Assembly: GCF_000424385.1 (NCBI RefSeq)
Contig: NZ_AUJU01000003.1
Coordinates: 62,001 to 126,000 of the forward strand
Length of the DNA: 64,000 bases
Origin: Butyrivibrio sp. LC3010
Lineage (GTDB): Bacteria > Bacillota > Clostridia > Lachnospirales > Lachnospiraceae
Reading direction: 5' to 3'
The notes below the pieces were generated by a model. That model was not told the DNA's origin, ran no database searches, and saw only the letters and a list, made by a program, of their open reading frames with translations. This document shows, piece by piece, positions 8,333-17,493 of the stretch (the stretch's first letter is position 1; each line of letters begins with the position of its first letter). The position numbers and the translations under genes were made by a program.

Positions 8333-10219
8333 TTATTCTATCAGTGTTTTGAATGTCTCAGCCGGAACAGGTCTTGAGAAGAAAAATCCCTGTATCATCT
8401 CACACCCGATAGCCTTCAGATACTCATATTGTTCCTCAGTCTCAACACCTTCTACAACTATTGGCATATCCAGCTTTTTGGTCATTTCAACAATAGTGTT
8501 TATAACTACCTTTCCCTTTTCAGATGAGCCTATTCCGTCCATGAATTTCATATCTGCCTTCAATATATCAACATGTGCATTTTTGAAGGTATTAAAGCTG
8601 GAATAACCGCTTCCGAAATCATCCATAAGTATTCTAAAACCAACCTCTTTAAGTAAGTCCACTGTATTGAAAAACTTCTGATTTTCCGCCACAAATGCGC
8701 TTTCCGTAATCTCAAGCTTAAGATCATTGGGAGACAGGTGATACTTCTTAATCAAATCAAGAATGATCTCATACAGGTTTTCCATCTGCAGATCTCTTCT
8801 TGATATATTTACAGATACCGGCGGTACAAGGATGCCCTCCTTTCTCCACTCAGCAATCTGCATGCATACAGTTTCCCAAATATAGATATCAAGTTTGTTG
8901 ATAAAGCCATTCCTCTCGAACAGTGGTATGAAATCACCCGGACTTATAAGTCCGTAGTTTTTATCCTTCCATCTTACAAGAGCCTCCGCACTGCATATTT
9001 TCTTCGTCTTTGCATCATAGATAGGCTGAAAGTACGGTATAAAGCTCTTATCGTTAATGGCTTTATCACAGTTATGAAGCATATATGCCTGCATTTCAAA
9101 CGCATGATTTAATGTATTATCAAATACTTTCTCATGCTTATCATATTCGTATCTTATGGCGTTCATGGCGAACTTAGCCCTGTCGCACATAAGCTGCGGA
9201 TTCATTTTCCTGTCAGTTACTGGATATACCCCTGAATACAGTGACAACGTATAATCTATCTGTTCTCCAGGATACATTTCATCAAGCGACAGGCTCCCCT
9301 GAAGCATCCAATATGATCCATTTGGGAACAGACCTGCGAAGTTGTCCTCACCCAGGTATGCAAGCTCCACCTCCCATGAAAACTTCCTGCGCATTTCAGC
9401 AGCTACGCGCTTCAAGATATCATCACCACGCTCAAATCCGAATCTCTCATTAACATCCTGAAAATCCCTTATATCCAGAAGACAAAGCTGATAATCAGTA
9501 TTAGGATTCAGTAAAAGATCCTCTTCCACTGCCCTGAAAAATGCCTTTTGGTTATATAATCCAGTTTTGGGATCGGTAGGGTTATCAACAAGATAAAGCA
9601 TAACCAGATTAAATGTAACAGCTGCAGCAAATGCTGACCCCATATACTTAAAATCAATGATCCAGTTGTTCATTATAAGCATGAAAAAAACTACCATCAC
9701 CATAGCAGAGATAACAGATGCAGCCACTTTTCCAAGTCGTTTTAGGTGTCTCCATGCCAGATAAATAGTAACCAGCACATATATGGCACTAAGAGCAGTT
9801 GACAAAACTATAAATACTATCCTCTCCGGTGTGACTAATCCCTTTACATCACTAAAATACGCAATATGATTAATAGGATTAAGAATCAGAAGATAAATCA
9901 ATTGAAGAGCATAGGGAAGGATTGACAATAGCGGTGCCTTTTCCCAGTACCTTGCAAGGCCTATGGTTATCTTAAGACCGCAAAGAAGATAGGTATTTAA
10001 AGCAATTATCAGCATGGTCTCACTGGCAACATACGAAATATCGCTTCTAAATCCTATGTATTCTTCATATAATTCCAACGCCCAAATAAGAATTATGTAT
10101 GCAATTGTGACATCAATTTCAAGATCAATCCATATCGTGCCTACTGTGCGGCTAATACTTCTTGCCCTTATTGCTAGTATGCCGATTGCTATGATCCCTA
10201 AACTAAGCAGTGTGATCAT
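8333..10219 (-). CDS. Membrane GGDEF(degenerate)-EAL protein, probable c-di-GMP phosphodiesterase
   Basis: A 628-residue protein. Residues 1-210 hold about seven or eight hydrophobic segments, forming a membrane sensor. A GGDEF domain follows, whose signature reads GEDNF at about residue 290, then an EAL domain from about 400. The EAL catalytic set appears intact (AEALVRW, VSVNISR, LEITES, MDDFGSGYSS, LKADMKF, VEGVE, IQGFF). It should therefore degrade rather than make c-di-GMP, with the degenerate GGDEF half as a regulatory module. The start is the ATG at 10219 behind GGGAG. It is divergent from the ABC pair at 10493 and convergent with the DUF3048 gene. Confidence 0.88.
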   Translation of the reverse strand: MITLLSLGIIAIGILAIRARSISRTVGTIWIDLEIDVTIAYIILIWALELYEEYIGFRSDISYVASETMLIIALNTYLLCGLKITIGLARYWEKAPLLSILPYALQLIYLLILNPINHIAYFSDVKGLVTPERIVFIVLSTALSAIYVLVTIYLAWRHLKRLGKVAASVISAMVMVVFFMLIMNNWIIDFKYMGSAFAAAVTFNLVMLYLVDNPTDPKTGLYNQKAFFRAVEEDLLLNPNTDYQLCLLDIRDFQDVNERFGFERGDDILKRVAAEMRRKFSWEVELAYLGEDNFAGLFPNGSYWMLQGSLSLDEMYPGEQIDYTLSLYSGVYPVTDRKMNPQLMCDRAKFAMNAIRYEYDKHEKVFDNTLNHAFEMQAYMLHNCDKAINDKSFIPYFQPIYDAKTKKICSAEALVRWKDKNYGLISPGDFIPLFERNGFINKLDIYIWETVCMQIAEWRKEGILVPPVSVNISRRDLQMENLYEIILDLIKKYHLSPNDLKLEITESAFVAENQKFFNTVDLLKEVGFRILMDDFGSGYSSFNTFKNAHVDILKADMKFMDGIGSSEKGKVVINTIVEMTKKLDMPIVVEGVETEEQYEYLKAIGCEMIQGFFFSRPVPAETFKTLIE

Positions 10220-10492
10220 ATACTAACTCCCAACTTATTAATGATTATACATAAAAATAACTTAAGAACGGTGGACCTCCCTTTTTTTTCAGATATTCTT
10301 TATATCATTTTTACAAAATATCGAATTTTTGAAGAAATATCATTTTCTGTTTTTTTCCTGATTACAGCAGTATTTATTATATTTTTCTAAAATGTATAAA
10401 ACATATCCCAGGCATAATGCGTTTCTTAATCTAATCATGTTATATTCAAATTAACTATTGGAAATTATCCTTATTGTGCTTTGGAGATAATT

Positions 10493-11209
10493 ATGTCAGA
10501 AACAAAAAAAGTCATAGTCAGTTTAAATAACGTCTCCAGAGAATTCGGTTCCGGTGACGGAAAACTTGAAGCATTAAAAAATATCTCTTTAGAAATATAT
10601 GAGAATGAATTTGTTGTCATACTGGGCGAAAGTGGCTGCGGAAAGACCACTATTCTAAACATAATCGGAGGTATGGATCATCTGACAACCGGAGAGCTGA
10701 AAATCGAAGGCATAGATTATTCTCATCCTACAAACAAAGAGCTTACCGAATATCGAAGGCACTATATAGGCTTTGTTTTTCAGGATTATCATCTCATGCC
10801 CAACCTTACTGCAAAGGAAAATGTCGAATTCATATCCGTTCTATCTGAAAACTCAATGTCACCGGATGAGGCAATTCGTGTGGTAGGTCTTTCTGAGAGG
10901 GCAGGTAACTATCCTGCACAGTTAAGCGGTGGTCAGCAGCAGCGTGTGTCAATAGCGCGTGCCATCTGCAAACACCCAAAACTGATTCTCGCTGATGAAC
11001 CAACAGCAGCACTTGATTACTCCACAAGCATTGAAGTACTGTCCGTTTTTGAACGCATTGTAAGAGAAGAAGGCACTACAGTTGTAATGGTTACACACAA
11101 CAACGAAATAGCAAAAATGGCTGACAGAATCTTTAAGATAAAAGACGGTCAGCTTGACTCTATTGTGATTAACGATGTTCCTGCCAGCGCAAACAGCCTT
11201 ACCTGGTAA
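10493..11209 (+). CDS. ABC transporter ATPase, MacB/LolD-like
   Basis: A 238-residue nucleotide-binding protein. The start is the ATG at 10493 with GGAG six bases upstream; a TTG at 10481 is in frame but is itself overlapped by the ribosome binding site. Walker A reads GESGCGKTT, the Q-loop lies at FVFQDYHLMPN, the signature is LSGGQQQRVSIARA, Walker B is LILADEPTAALD and the switch His is in VTHN. The subfamily powers FtsX-type permeases, which act as mechanotransmission or exporter systems for lipoproteins, peptides or antimicrobials. The permease gene begins three bases after its stop, so the two are translationally coupled. Substrate unknown. Confidence 0.9.
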   Translation: MSETKKVIVSLNNVSREFGSGDGKLEALKNISLEIYENEFVVILGESGCGKTTILNIIGGMDHLTTGELKIEGIDYSHPTNKELTEYRRHYIGFVFQDYHLMPNLTAKENVEFISVLSENSMSPDEAIRVVGLSERAGNYPAQLSGGQQQRVSIARAICKHPKLILADEPTAALDYSTSIEVLSVFERIVREEGTTVVMVTHNNEIAKMADRIFKIKDGQLDSIVINDVPASANSLTW

Positions 11210-11212
11210 TTT

Positions 11213-13930
11213 ATGCCTATGAAAAAGATACATCTTACAGATTCACTACGAAATATAAGAAAACAACTTGTAGCCTGGTTTTCCATCATCGTTGTAGCAT
11301 CCTTTGCTACAGCGGCTTATTTAGGTCTTACGTATTCTTCTTTCGGGCTAAAAAGTGCAGCAGAAACTGTTTATACCCAGACAAATTTCAGGGATATACA
11401 GATTTCTTCAAATTGCATGCTCTCTGAGTCTGACCTGTCTGAAATTGATGCAATTGATGGAATCACAACCGTTGAAGGAAGACTTCGCTCCTTTGCAAAG
11501 CTTAAGACAGATGAGAGCACAACGTCCATTACAGCGGCATCTATACCTGAAAAAATCGGAATTCCCACCATATCCTTGGGAAAACTTCCACAAAAATCCA
11601 ATGAATGCATAATAGAAGAAATTCTTTCCCAAAAGCTTTCCATTAATGTCGGAGATACCATACAGATAAAAGATCAGTATGATGAGGATCCACCTGAGCT
11701 GAATGAAAACTCTTTTCTTGTCACAGGAACTTTTACCCACGCAGAGCATCTGACCTATGACCTTGATGAGTCCTACTGCGTTCTCGTCCCAATAGATGCC
11801 TTTGATAGCTCCAAATTTGATAACTGTTACAGTTATGCTGAAGTCATTTTTGATAAACCATCAGGAGTGTCTTATTTTAGTGATGTTTATTTTAATCTTG
11901 CAGATGAATATATAGATAAAATAGAAGCTCTGGGGGAAAAGCTCGCACCTGTACGCTATAACAACTATGTAAGCTTCATGAATGACCAGCTAAAGGACAG
12001 CGAAAAAGAATTATCTGACGCTTCTTCCGACCTGGAGCTTGCCGGAAGAATGGTCTCTTCACTTAACGGTAAAACAGGTGAAGTCATGGCAGACCTGGGC
12101 AATATGCTATCTGTAATCATCAGCAAGGACCCTGTAGAATATAAAACCGCCGATGAACAGATTTCCGATTATGAAAAGGGCGTTAAGGAATATGATCATG
12201 CCGTAGACCGTGTTGAGGACACCCGTGAGAATCATAATAAAACCGTAGCAAAGGGAGAAGGAATCTGGTATGTATTTAACAGGAATGCCAACCCATCCTT
12301 CACCTATACCAAAAACAACTTCGAAAATCTTAGAAACCTGAATATGACCTTCTCCATACTGTTTGTTCTGATTTCCGTAATGGTTGTATTTGTATCCCTT
12401 TCGAGGATGGTTTTTGAACAACGTTCTATCATCGGTATATCAAAAGCCCTGGGGATGCATAGTAGCGAAATATTCGCAAAATATCTGATCTTTGGTCTTT
12501 CAGCTGCTATGATTGGAGCTTTTCTTGGCATACTTCTTTCGCTTTATATTATTGAACCTGTTATAGCCCTTGGCTATGGTGACCACTTCTTTTTCGGGCG
12601 ATTTAAATTAGTTGTTGAAATAACTCCTACAATAGTCACCATAATCATAGCTCTGATTGTTGCCATACTTGCCATATACTTTTCATGCGGTTCACTTATG
12701 CAGGATTCTGCCCAAAAACTTCTTTCTGAACGCGTTCCTAAAGGACATTTGAAAGCACTTGAAAAGTCTCCTTTTCTAAGAATGCTCCCTCTTTACAGCA
12801 GAATTATACTGCTCAATATGCGCTCTGATATAATCCGTGTCATTGTCACAATACTTAGCGTAGCAGGATGCTGTTCTCTTACCCTTATTGGTCTTACACT
12901 TCGCGCATCAATAAACGGTTCCCTTGAGAGACAGGTCAACGATTATACGGGATATGATGCCAAGATAACCATAAACACATCTGTATCTAAGGATGTCACA
13001 CAGAAAGTCTCAACGCTTCTTGATAAAAATGGCATTTCCTATCTTTTGTTTTTGGATAAACAGGGGAGTGTTCAAATTGACGATACTACAGAATATATAG
13101 AGTTTCTATTATCAGATGACCTGAATCTCCTATCCTACTATCATCCGATCATTGATCACTATACAAACCGTGATTTGCTGTCAATGACAGCTACAGATAA
13201 GGCTCCGGATCCAAATAACGGACTTCTGATAACTACCAAGATGTCTGAAATATATAACCTTGCACCGGGGGATAGTATCTATGTTCTTGATGATCTGGGT
13301 TATAAACACAGTGCCGTAATAAGCGGAGTAATAAATAATTACCTTGGAAGATACATAATATCGACAAAATCCTACTATGAGCAGATCGTTAATACGAATT
13401 ATAATGACAGCACTTTCTTCATAACCTTTAGTGATAAGGCAAAAGAAAACGAGCTGATAGATGAATTATCAAACATTTCCGGATTTGAGGCTTATACTCC
13501 GGCTTCTGAAGAGGTAGAAACTCTTCAAAATGTAATTATTGTTCTTAATCTTATTGTTGTTCTCCTGATCGTACTCTCAGGTATCATGGCCTTCTTTGTC
13601 ATCCTGGGACTCGCAAACATGTACCTGGTATCTAAAAAGGGCGAACTGACAATAATGAGAATTAATGGCTATACGGTACGTGAAACCATCGTTTATGCCA
13701 TACGTGAAGTAGTATTTACCACTTCTGCAGGTATTATACTTGGGATAATTCTTGGATGTATCATGGCACTTTACATTTTGCGTACCATGGAACAGTTACA
13801 TTATATGTTCCTTCGCACACCGGATATTCCTTCATGTATTATCTCATTCATTATTACCACCATATTTTCTGTAAGCATTTATTCTATTGCCATGAGTAAG
13901 ATAAAAGATTTATCGCTGAATGACTTCTAA
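11213..13930 (+). CDS. FtsX-family ABC permease with extracellular coiled-coil
   Basis: A 905-residue permease partnered with the preceding ATPase. It has one N-terminal membrane segment (about 15-40), a large extracytoplasmic domain, and a helical, heptad-like stretch at about 255-350. A first FtsX-type set of membrane helices follows at about 375-500. A second soluble domain leads to a second FtsX set at about 770-905. This duplicated FtsX layout recalls BceB- or YknZ-like and bacterial exporter permeases. No dedicated ribosome binding site is obvious, which fits coupling to the ATPase stop. A start at 11219 is also possible. The gene ends 48 bp before the 3' end of the oppositely oriented group II intron. 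Confidence 0.82.
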   Translation: MPMKKIHLTDSLRNIRKQLVAWFSIIVVASFATAAYLGLTYSSFGLKSAAETVYTQTNFRDIQISSNCMLSESDLSEIDAIDGITTVEGRLRSFAKLKTDESTTSITAASIPEKIGIPTISLGKLPQKSNECIIEEILSQKLSINVGDTIQIKDQYDEDPPELNENSFLVTGTFTHAEHLTYDLDESYCVLVPIDAFDSSKFDNCYSYAEVIFDKPSGVSYFSDVYFNLADEYIDKIEALGEKLAPVRYNNYVSFMNDQLKDSEKELSDASSDLELAGRMVSSLNGKTGEVMADLGNMLSVIISKDPVEYKTADEQISDYEKGVKEYDHAVDRVEDTRENHNKTVAKGEGIWYVFNRNANPSFTYTKNNFENLRNLNMTFSILFVLISVMVVFVSLSRMVFEQRSIIGISKALGMHSSEIFAKYLIFGLSAAMIGAFLGILLSLYIIEPVIALGYGDHFFFGRFKLVVEITPTIVTIIIALIVAILAIYFSCGSLMQDSAQKLLSERVPKGHLKALEKSPFLRMLPLYSRIILLNMRSDIIRVIVTILSVAGCCSLTLIGLTLRASINGSLERQVNDYTGYDAKITINTSVSKDVTQKVSTLLDKNGISYLLFLDKQGSVQIDDTTEYIEFLLSDDLNLLSYYHPIIDHYTNRDLLSMTATDKAPDPNNGLLITTKMSEIYNLAPGDSIYVLDDLGYKHSAVISGVINNYLGRYIISTKSYYEQIVNTNYNDSTFFITFSDKAKENELIDELSNISGFEAYTPASEEVETLQNVIIVLNLIVVLLIVLSGIMAFFVILGLANMYLVSKKGELTIMRINGYTVRETIVYAIREVVFTTSAGIILGIILGCIMALYILRTMEQLHYMFLRTPDIPSCIISFIITTIFSVSIYSIAMSKIKDLSLNDF

Positions 13931-13977
13931 AATCTCCCTGGCTAGTGCTCTCTTTTAGATAAGAATTTCCTTTATGA

Positions 13978-14015
13978 ATCGAGTAGGAGGGAGTGATTAG
14001 CTCCCGTCCTCTCAC
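13978..14015 (-). ncRNA. Group II intron domain VI and 3' end
   Basis: On the minus strand the segment reads GTGAGAGGACGGGAG, then CTAATCA, then CTCCCTCCTACTCGAT: a hairpin with the unpaired A expected for the branch point. It is separated from domain V by the 3.4-kb first RIT element. Confidence 0.75.
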
Positions 14016-14020
14016 AGCAC

Positions 14021-14102
14021 TTATCCCGACTTTCGAGTTATCTTGAAATATGATATTTTTTCTTTTGTCCTCGGTGCTTTCTGAGTGAAATTTCAAGATA
14101 AC
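14021..14102. repeat. RIT1 left end: three recombinase-site-like motifs
   Basis: TTATCCCGAC at 14021, GTTATCTTGAAAT at 14037-14049, and its exact inverted copy ATTTCAAGATAAC at 14090-14102. The offsets from the outer motif are 16 and 81 bp. They mirror the right end and match the geometry of RIT2. Confidence 0.8.
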
Positions 14103-14154
14103 TTATGTACCTTTAGTAGTGGAACTGCCATTAGATCTACTACAGGAGGTGCAT

Positions 14155-15375
14155 ATGGGAATGTATTTATCTGAACTAATTGAACAGGCAAATAAATGCT
14201 TGGAGAACATTGGGCTATCATCAGGAACCATAGATGATTACCAGTGTTCTGCATTTCGACCGATTGAAAGAAGACTTGGTAACTCTTTCATCACTGATTC
14301 GAGTATTATTCAAGAGCAGGAAACACACTTTTTATGTTTATTCGATAGCGAAGCTATCAGCAGACAAACCTTGAACTGGAGAATCCGTGGAATTCGTATT
14401 CTTGTAGAAGTCTTTGATACTGGCTGCTTCGATTGGAAAGTCTTTAGCAAAAAGAAGCTCATTTCCATCCCTAAAGCTTATGAGGACCTTCTCGAACGCT
14501 TTATTGAAAAACAAACTTGTAGCGATAAAAGGAAAGCATGTAAACGATCTATATGTCGGAGATTTCTGAATTATTTATCTGACGAAGGGATTATAGAAGT
14601 CTCGTCTATCCTTCCTCAGCATGTAAGTGGCTTCATTATTGAAATTTCAAAAGACCGTCCAAAAAGTATGGATGATGTCATCAGCTCCCTTAAAGGTTTT
14701 TTTCAGTTTCTATGCGGGTGTGGCATGTATGACAGCAACCACTGGTTACTGCTTTCTGCTCCAAGAAGTAGGGATTATCGGGTTCGTGACTGTGTAACAA
14801 TCGATGAAGTGATTGACCTGCTTGAGAGCATCCCTCGTGATACACCTTGCGGAAAAAGGGATTTTGCAGCAATGTCCCTCGCAGCTGTCAGCGGTTTGCG
14901 TGCTGGAGATATTGCCGCACTGGAGTTTGGTGATGTTGATTGGAAGCGATGTGAAATCCGAATAATACAGGGAAAAACTTCAGAGCCCCTAATTCTGCCT
15001 ATATCAAAAAGTATGTTGAATGCCCTGGCAGACTACATCTTGAATGGACGTCCGAAAACAGATGACAAACACATTTTTGTACGCCATTGTGCACCGTTTT
15101 GTCGTTATCATGATGGAGTGTCTATTGCATGTATCTTCCGCAAATACCTGAAAAAAGCAGGCATAAAGCATACAGTTGGTGACGGGAAGACTTTGCATGG
15201 TATGCGTCGCGGTCTTGGGACCGGCATGGCAGTTAATGGAGTATCTGTTGATCTTGTTGCTCAGGTCCTTGGTCATAATGGAACAAAGGCTACAAAGCAA
15301 TACATTTCCGCAGACATGGAGAGGCTTCGTGAGTGTGCTCTCAGCCTTAAATCATTGGGAGGTGATCTGCGATGA
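14155..15375 (+). CDS. RIT1 tyrosine recombinase A
   Basis: A 406-residue phage-integrase-family recombinase. The start is the ATG at 14155 with CAGGAGGT seven bases upstream; a GTG at 14119 is in frame but lacks such a site. The C-terminal catalytic domain shows the Arg in SGLRAGDI, the Lys in QGKTSEP, the HGMR box, the His in VLGHNG and the nucleophile Tyr in KQYIS. The full R-K-H-R-H-Y set is thus present. The N-terminal part holds a SAM-like core-binding domain. The last codons overlap gene B (ATGA). It is first of three and clearly homologous to RIT2 gene A, but far from identical to it. Confidence 0.9.
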   Translation: MGMYLSELIEQANKCLENIGLSSGTIDDYQCSAFRPIERRLGNSFITDSSIIQEQETHFLCLFDSEAISRQTLNWRIRGIRILVEVFDTGCFDWKVFSKKKLISIPKAYEDLLERFIEKQTCSDKRKACKRSICRRFLNYLSDEGIIEVSSILPQHVSGFIIEISKDRPKSMDDVISSLKGFFQFLCGCGMYDSNHWLLLSAPRSRDYRVRDCVTIDEVIDLLESIPRDTPCGKRDFAAMSLAAVSGLRAGDIAALEFGDVDWKRCEIRIIQGKTSEPLILPISKSMLNALADYILNGRPKTDDKHIFVRHCAPFCRYHDGVSIACIFRKYLKKAGIKHTVGDGKTLHGMRRGLGTGMAVNGVSVDLVAQVLGHNGTKATKQYISADMERLRECALSLKSLGGDLR

Positions 15376-16316
15376 ACATCTCCAATTGCATCAATGGAAT
15401 GCTTGAATACAAAGAAAGCCTTGGCTTTTCTAAGGATACATATGAGTATTTCCTCAAGGATTTTTGTAAATATTTCATAGAGAACGGTTATTCACAGTTC
15501 ACAGAAGAAACTGTTTCCACATGGTGCATTAGAAGGCCAACCGAATCGCCAGAAGGCTTTCGTCGGAGGATCACACCGTTACGCGAATTCTCCAAATATT
15601 TATGTGCCATAGGTGAAACGGAGTATGTGATACCGACATCTATTTTACCGATTACGCATAGGGAAATGCCATATATTATCACAGATCAGGAACTACGGAA
15701 TCTTTTTGCAGAATGTGACAGAGAGCCATTCTGTAAGCAGAGCCCCTGCCGCCATCTGATTATCCCTGTGATTTTCCGGTTGATATATTGCTGCGGTTTA
15801 CGTCCTAATGAGGGACGCGAATTATTGCGAGATGATTTCAATGAGGTAGAAGGTACTCTTTTCATAAGAAAGAATAAATCTCACAAAGAAAGGCGTATTC
15901 CTCTTTCTGATGATGTCGCTGCTATGTGTCGAAACTACCTGCACGATAGCCGTAAAGTAATTCCGAATACTGAGTACATGTTTCCGTCCCCGGACGGGGG
16001 CAGCTATGAACGCAAATGGCTTTCTGAAACATTTCGCCGCCTGTGGAATGCATCAAACCCTGACAGCCCAGCAAAAAAAATCCGTGTTTATCTTCTCCGA
16101 CACAGATTTGCTACTGCTGTATTTACGAAATGGCTTAATGAAAACGCAGATCTCTACGCGAAAGTACCATACCTAAGTGCTTACATGGGACATACCAAGT
16201 TTGAGGATACTGCATACTATATTCATCTATTACCCGAGAAGCTCTTATCATCTTCGGCAGTGGACTGGTCAAAGTTCAGCAGCCTGATTCCGGAGGTGAA
16301 AGACGATGACGAATAA
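15372..16316 (+). CDS. RIT1 tyrosine recombinase B (HxxR box altered to YxxR)
   Basis: A 314-residue tyrosine recombinase overlapping gene A by four bases, with GGGAGGTGAT upstream. The Arg is in CGLRPNEG, the Lys in KNKSHKERRIP, the second His in MGHTKF and the nucleophile Tyr in DTAYYIH. The box normally reading HxxR reads YLLRHRF, so the first His is a Tyr. That change is tolerated in some family members but may reduce activity. RIT2 gene B retains HDFR. Gene C begins within its last codons. It probably acts with A and C in one synaptic complex; separate roles within RIT trios are not established to my knowledge. Confidence 0.88.
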   Translation: MNISNCINGMLEYKESLGFSKDTYEYFLKDFCKYFIENGYSQFTEETVSTWCIRRPTESPEGFRRRITPLREFSKYLCAIGETEYVIPTSILPITHREMPYIITDQELRNLFAECDREPFCKQSPCRHLIIPVIFRLIYCCGLRPNEGRELLRDDFNEVEGTLFIRKNKSHKERRIPLSDDVAAMCRNYLHDSRKVIPNTEYMFPSPDGGSYERKWLSETFRRLWNASNPDSPAKKIRVYLLRHRFATAVFTKWLNENADLYAKVPYLSAYMGHTKFEDTAYYIHLLPEKLLSSSAVDWSKFSSLIPEVKDDDE

Positions 16317-17346
16317 TGCACTGTACTTTTATCGGAAAATACGGGATTATTTGAACATATATCTTCCAAACCAGAGAGGAGCGAGCCCGAATACTATAAA
16401 AGCATACAGAGAAGCCCTCAATGCGTTTATTGATTATAACGTTTCTCTTGAAAATCCCTTGAAACAGATTTCCTTCAGTTGCATTTCCAAAGATGCTGTA
16501 GAAAGCTTCCTGGATTGGCTGGAAAAAGGCAAGGGTTATAGTATCAGCAGCAGAAATCAGAGGTTGGCTGCAATTAAATCTTTTATGAAATATGCATCAG
16601 AACGAGATAAAACACTCATGGCTCTGAATCTCGAAATAGCGGATATCACAAAGAAGAAAAATACCGTTCCTCATGAGATTGAGTTTTTTAGCGAATCTGC
16701 TTTATCAATAATACTTGAACAACCTGACCAGAACAAGCGTAATGGACAGCGTGACCTGGTTTTTCTTATCCTTTTGTATGATACAGGTGCCAGAGTGCAA
16801 GAAATCCTTGACCTTCAGCTGCGGGATATCCATTTGGATGGTAATAGTCCTTTTGTTAGCGTGACAGGAAAAGGACGGAAAATGAGGACAATTCCAATCA
16901 TGGAAAAGACTCGAGACCATCTGATAAAGTATTGTCGAAAGTTCCATCCATCTGATCAACCGGATGATTATCTGTTTTATACTGATCGTAAAGGAATACG
17001 ATCACAAATGTCAGCGGATAATGTAGGTAAGTTTATTGCAAAATACGGCAGACAGGGTCATTTGAAATCAACAGAAGTTCCGGAACATCTGTATCCGCAT
17101 ATGTTTCGGCATTCGCGTGCAATGCACCTTTATCGGAATGGAATGCCATTGCCTTTAGTGGCAGAATGGCTTGGTCATTCCAAAATGGATACCACGCGAC
17201 AGTATTATGCAAATGCAGACACAACAATGAAGCAAGAGGCTATTGAAAAAGCAACATCAAAACTCAACCCACTAATAAATGGTGAATTAGATATTGATTG
17301 GGAAGATGATGAAGAGCTTCTGAAGAAACTTTATGGTTTGAAGTAA
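16306..17346 (+). CDS. RIT1 tyrosine recombinase C
   Basis: A 346-residue tyrosine recombinase starting 11 bases before the end of gene B, with GGAGGTGA upstream. An N-terminal SAM-like domain is visible (SPNTIKAYREALNAF). The catalytic set is intact: Arg in TGARVQEI, Lys in GKGRKMRT, HMFRH, His in LGHSKM and Tyr in RQYYAN. It resembles XerC/XerD more closely than A or B do. The tail is acidic. It is followed by the right end of the element. Confidence 0.9.
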   Translation: MTNNALYFYRKIRDYLNIYLPNQRGASPNTIKAYREALNAFIDYNVSLENPLKQISFSCISKDAVESFLDWLEKGKGYSISSRNQRLAAIKSFMKYASERDKTLMALNLEIADITKKKNTVPHEIEFFSESALSIILEQPDQNKRNGQRDLVFLILLYDTGARVQEILDLQLRDIHLDGNSPFVSVTGKGRKMRTIPIMEKTRDHLIKYCRKFHPSDQPDDYLFYTDRKGIRSQMSADNVGKFIAKYGRQGHLKSTEVPEHLYPHMFRHSRAMHLYRNGMPLPLVAEWLGHSKMDTTRQYYANADTTMKQEAIEKATSKLNPLINGELDIDWEDDEELLKKLYGLK

Positions 17347-17350
17347 AAAA

Positions 17351-17433
17351 GTTATCCCGACTTTCATCAGGCAAACTCCAAGAAGACAGTATATCTGACA
17401 GTAAGTTTCAGGATAATCAGGAAGTCGGGATAA
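17351..17433. repeat. RIT1 right end: inverted counterpart of the left-end motif array
   Basis: GTTATCCCGA at 17351, the reverse motif TTTCAGGATAAT ending at 17417 and the outer reverse motif GTCGGGATAA ending at 17433. Offsets from the outer motif are 16 and 82 bp, as at the left end. Confidence 0.8.
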
Positions 17434-17465
17434 GTGCTGTTATCCTGAATTCAGGATAACAGCAC
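17434..17465. repeat. 32-bp perfect palindrome holding two target copies
   Basis: The half-site gtgctgttatcctgaa (17434-17449) is followed by its exact reverse complement (17450-17465). The outer five bases are an inverted and a direct copy of the target agcac. The inner 22 bp are two head-to-head end-type motifs. There is no T-run, so it is not a terminator. Confidence 0.9.
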
Positions 17466-17492
17466 CGTACGTACCGTTCGGTATACGGCGCT
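17461..17492 (-). ncRNA. Group II intron domain V
   Basis: On the minus strand the segment reads AGCGCCGTATACC, GAAC, then GGTACGTACGGTGCT. The outer eight bases pair (agcgccgu with acggugcu) and the molecule begins with the AGC catalytic triad. The GNRA-like cap is GAAC. The maturase stop codon lies two bases upstream. The RIT1 insertion sits immediately after its last base and duplicates its final five bases. Confidence 0.85.
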
Positions 17493-17493
17493 T

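Larger units (their letters stand above)
14021..17460 (+). mobile_element. RIT (recombinase in trio) element 1
   Basis: Three overlapping tyrosine recombinase genes fill the element. The left boundary is agcac (14016-14020) followed by TTATCCCGAC (14021-14030). The right boundary has GTCGGGATAA (17424-17433), an inverted target copy gtgct (17434-17438), a 22-bp perfect palindrome (17439-17460) and a direct target copy agcac (17461-17465). Internal end-type motifs lie at 14037, 14102 (reverse), 17351 and 17417 (reverse). The target is the last five bases of intron domain V. RIT elements are known from several phyla as mobile units of three adjacent tyrosine recombinases flanked by inverted repeats. 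The boundaries here are inferred from the target comparison. Confidence 0.88.

Noticed and set aside
10220-10492. Search for a gene or RNA in the 273-bp divergent gap
   Set aside because: AT-rich with no reading frame, stem or clear promoter pair that I could defend.
17434-17465. Perfect 32-bp palindrome as a rho-independent terminator of the RIT1 genes
   Set aside because: No T-run on either side, and the outer five bases are explained as target copies.
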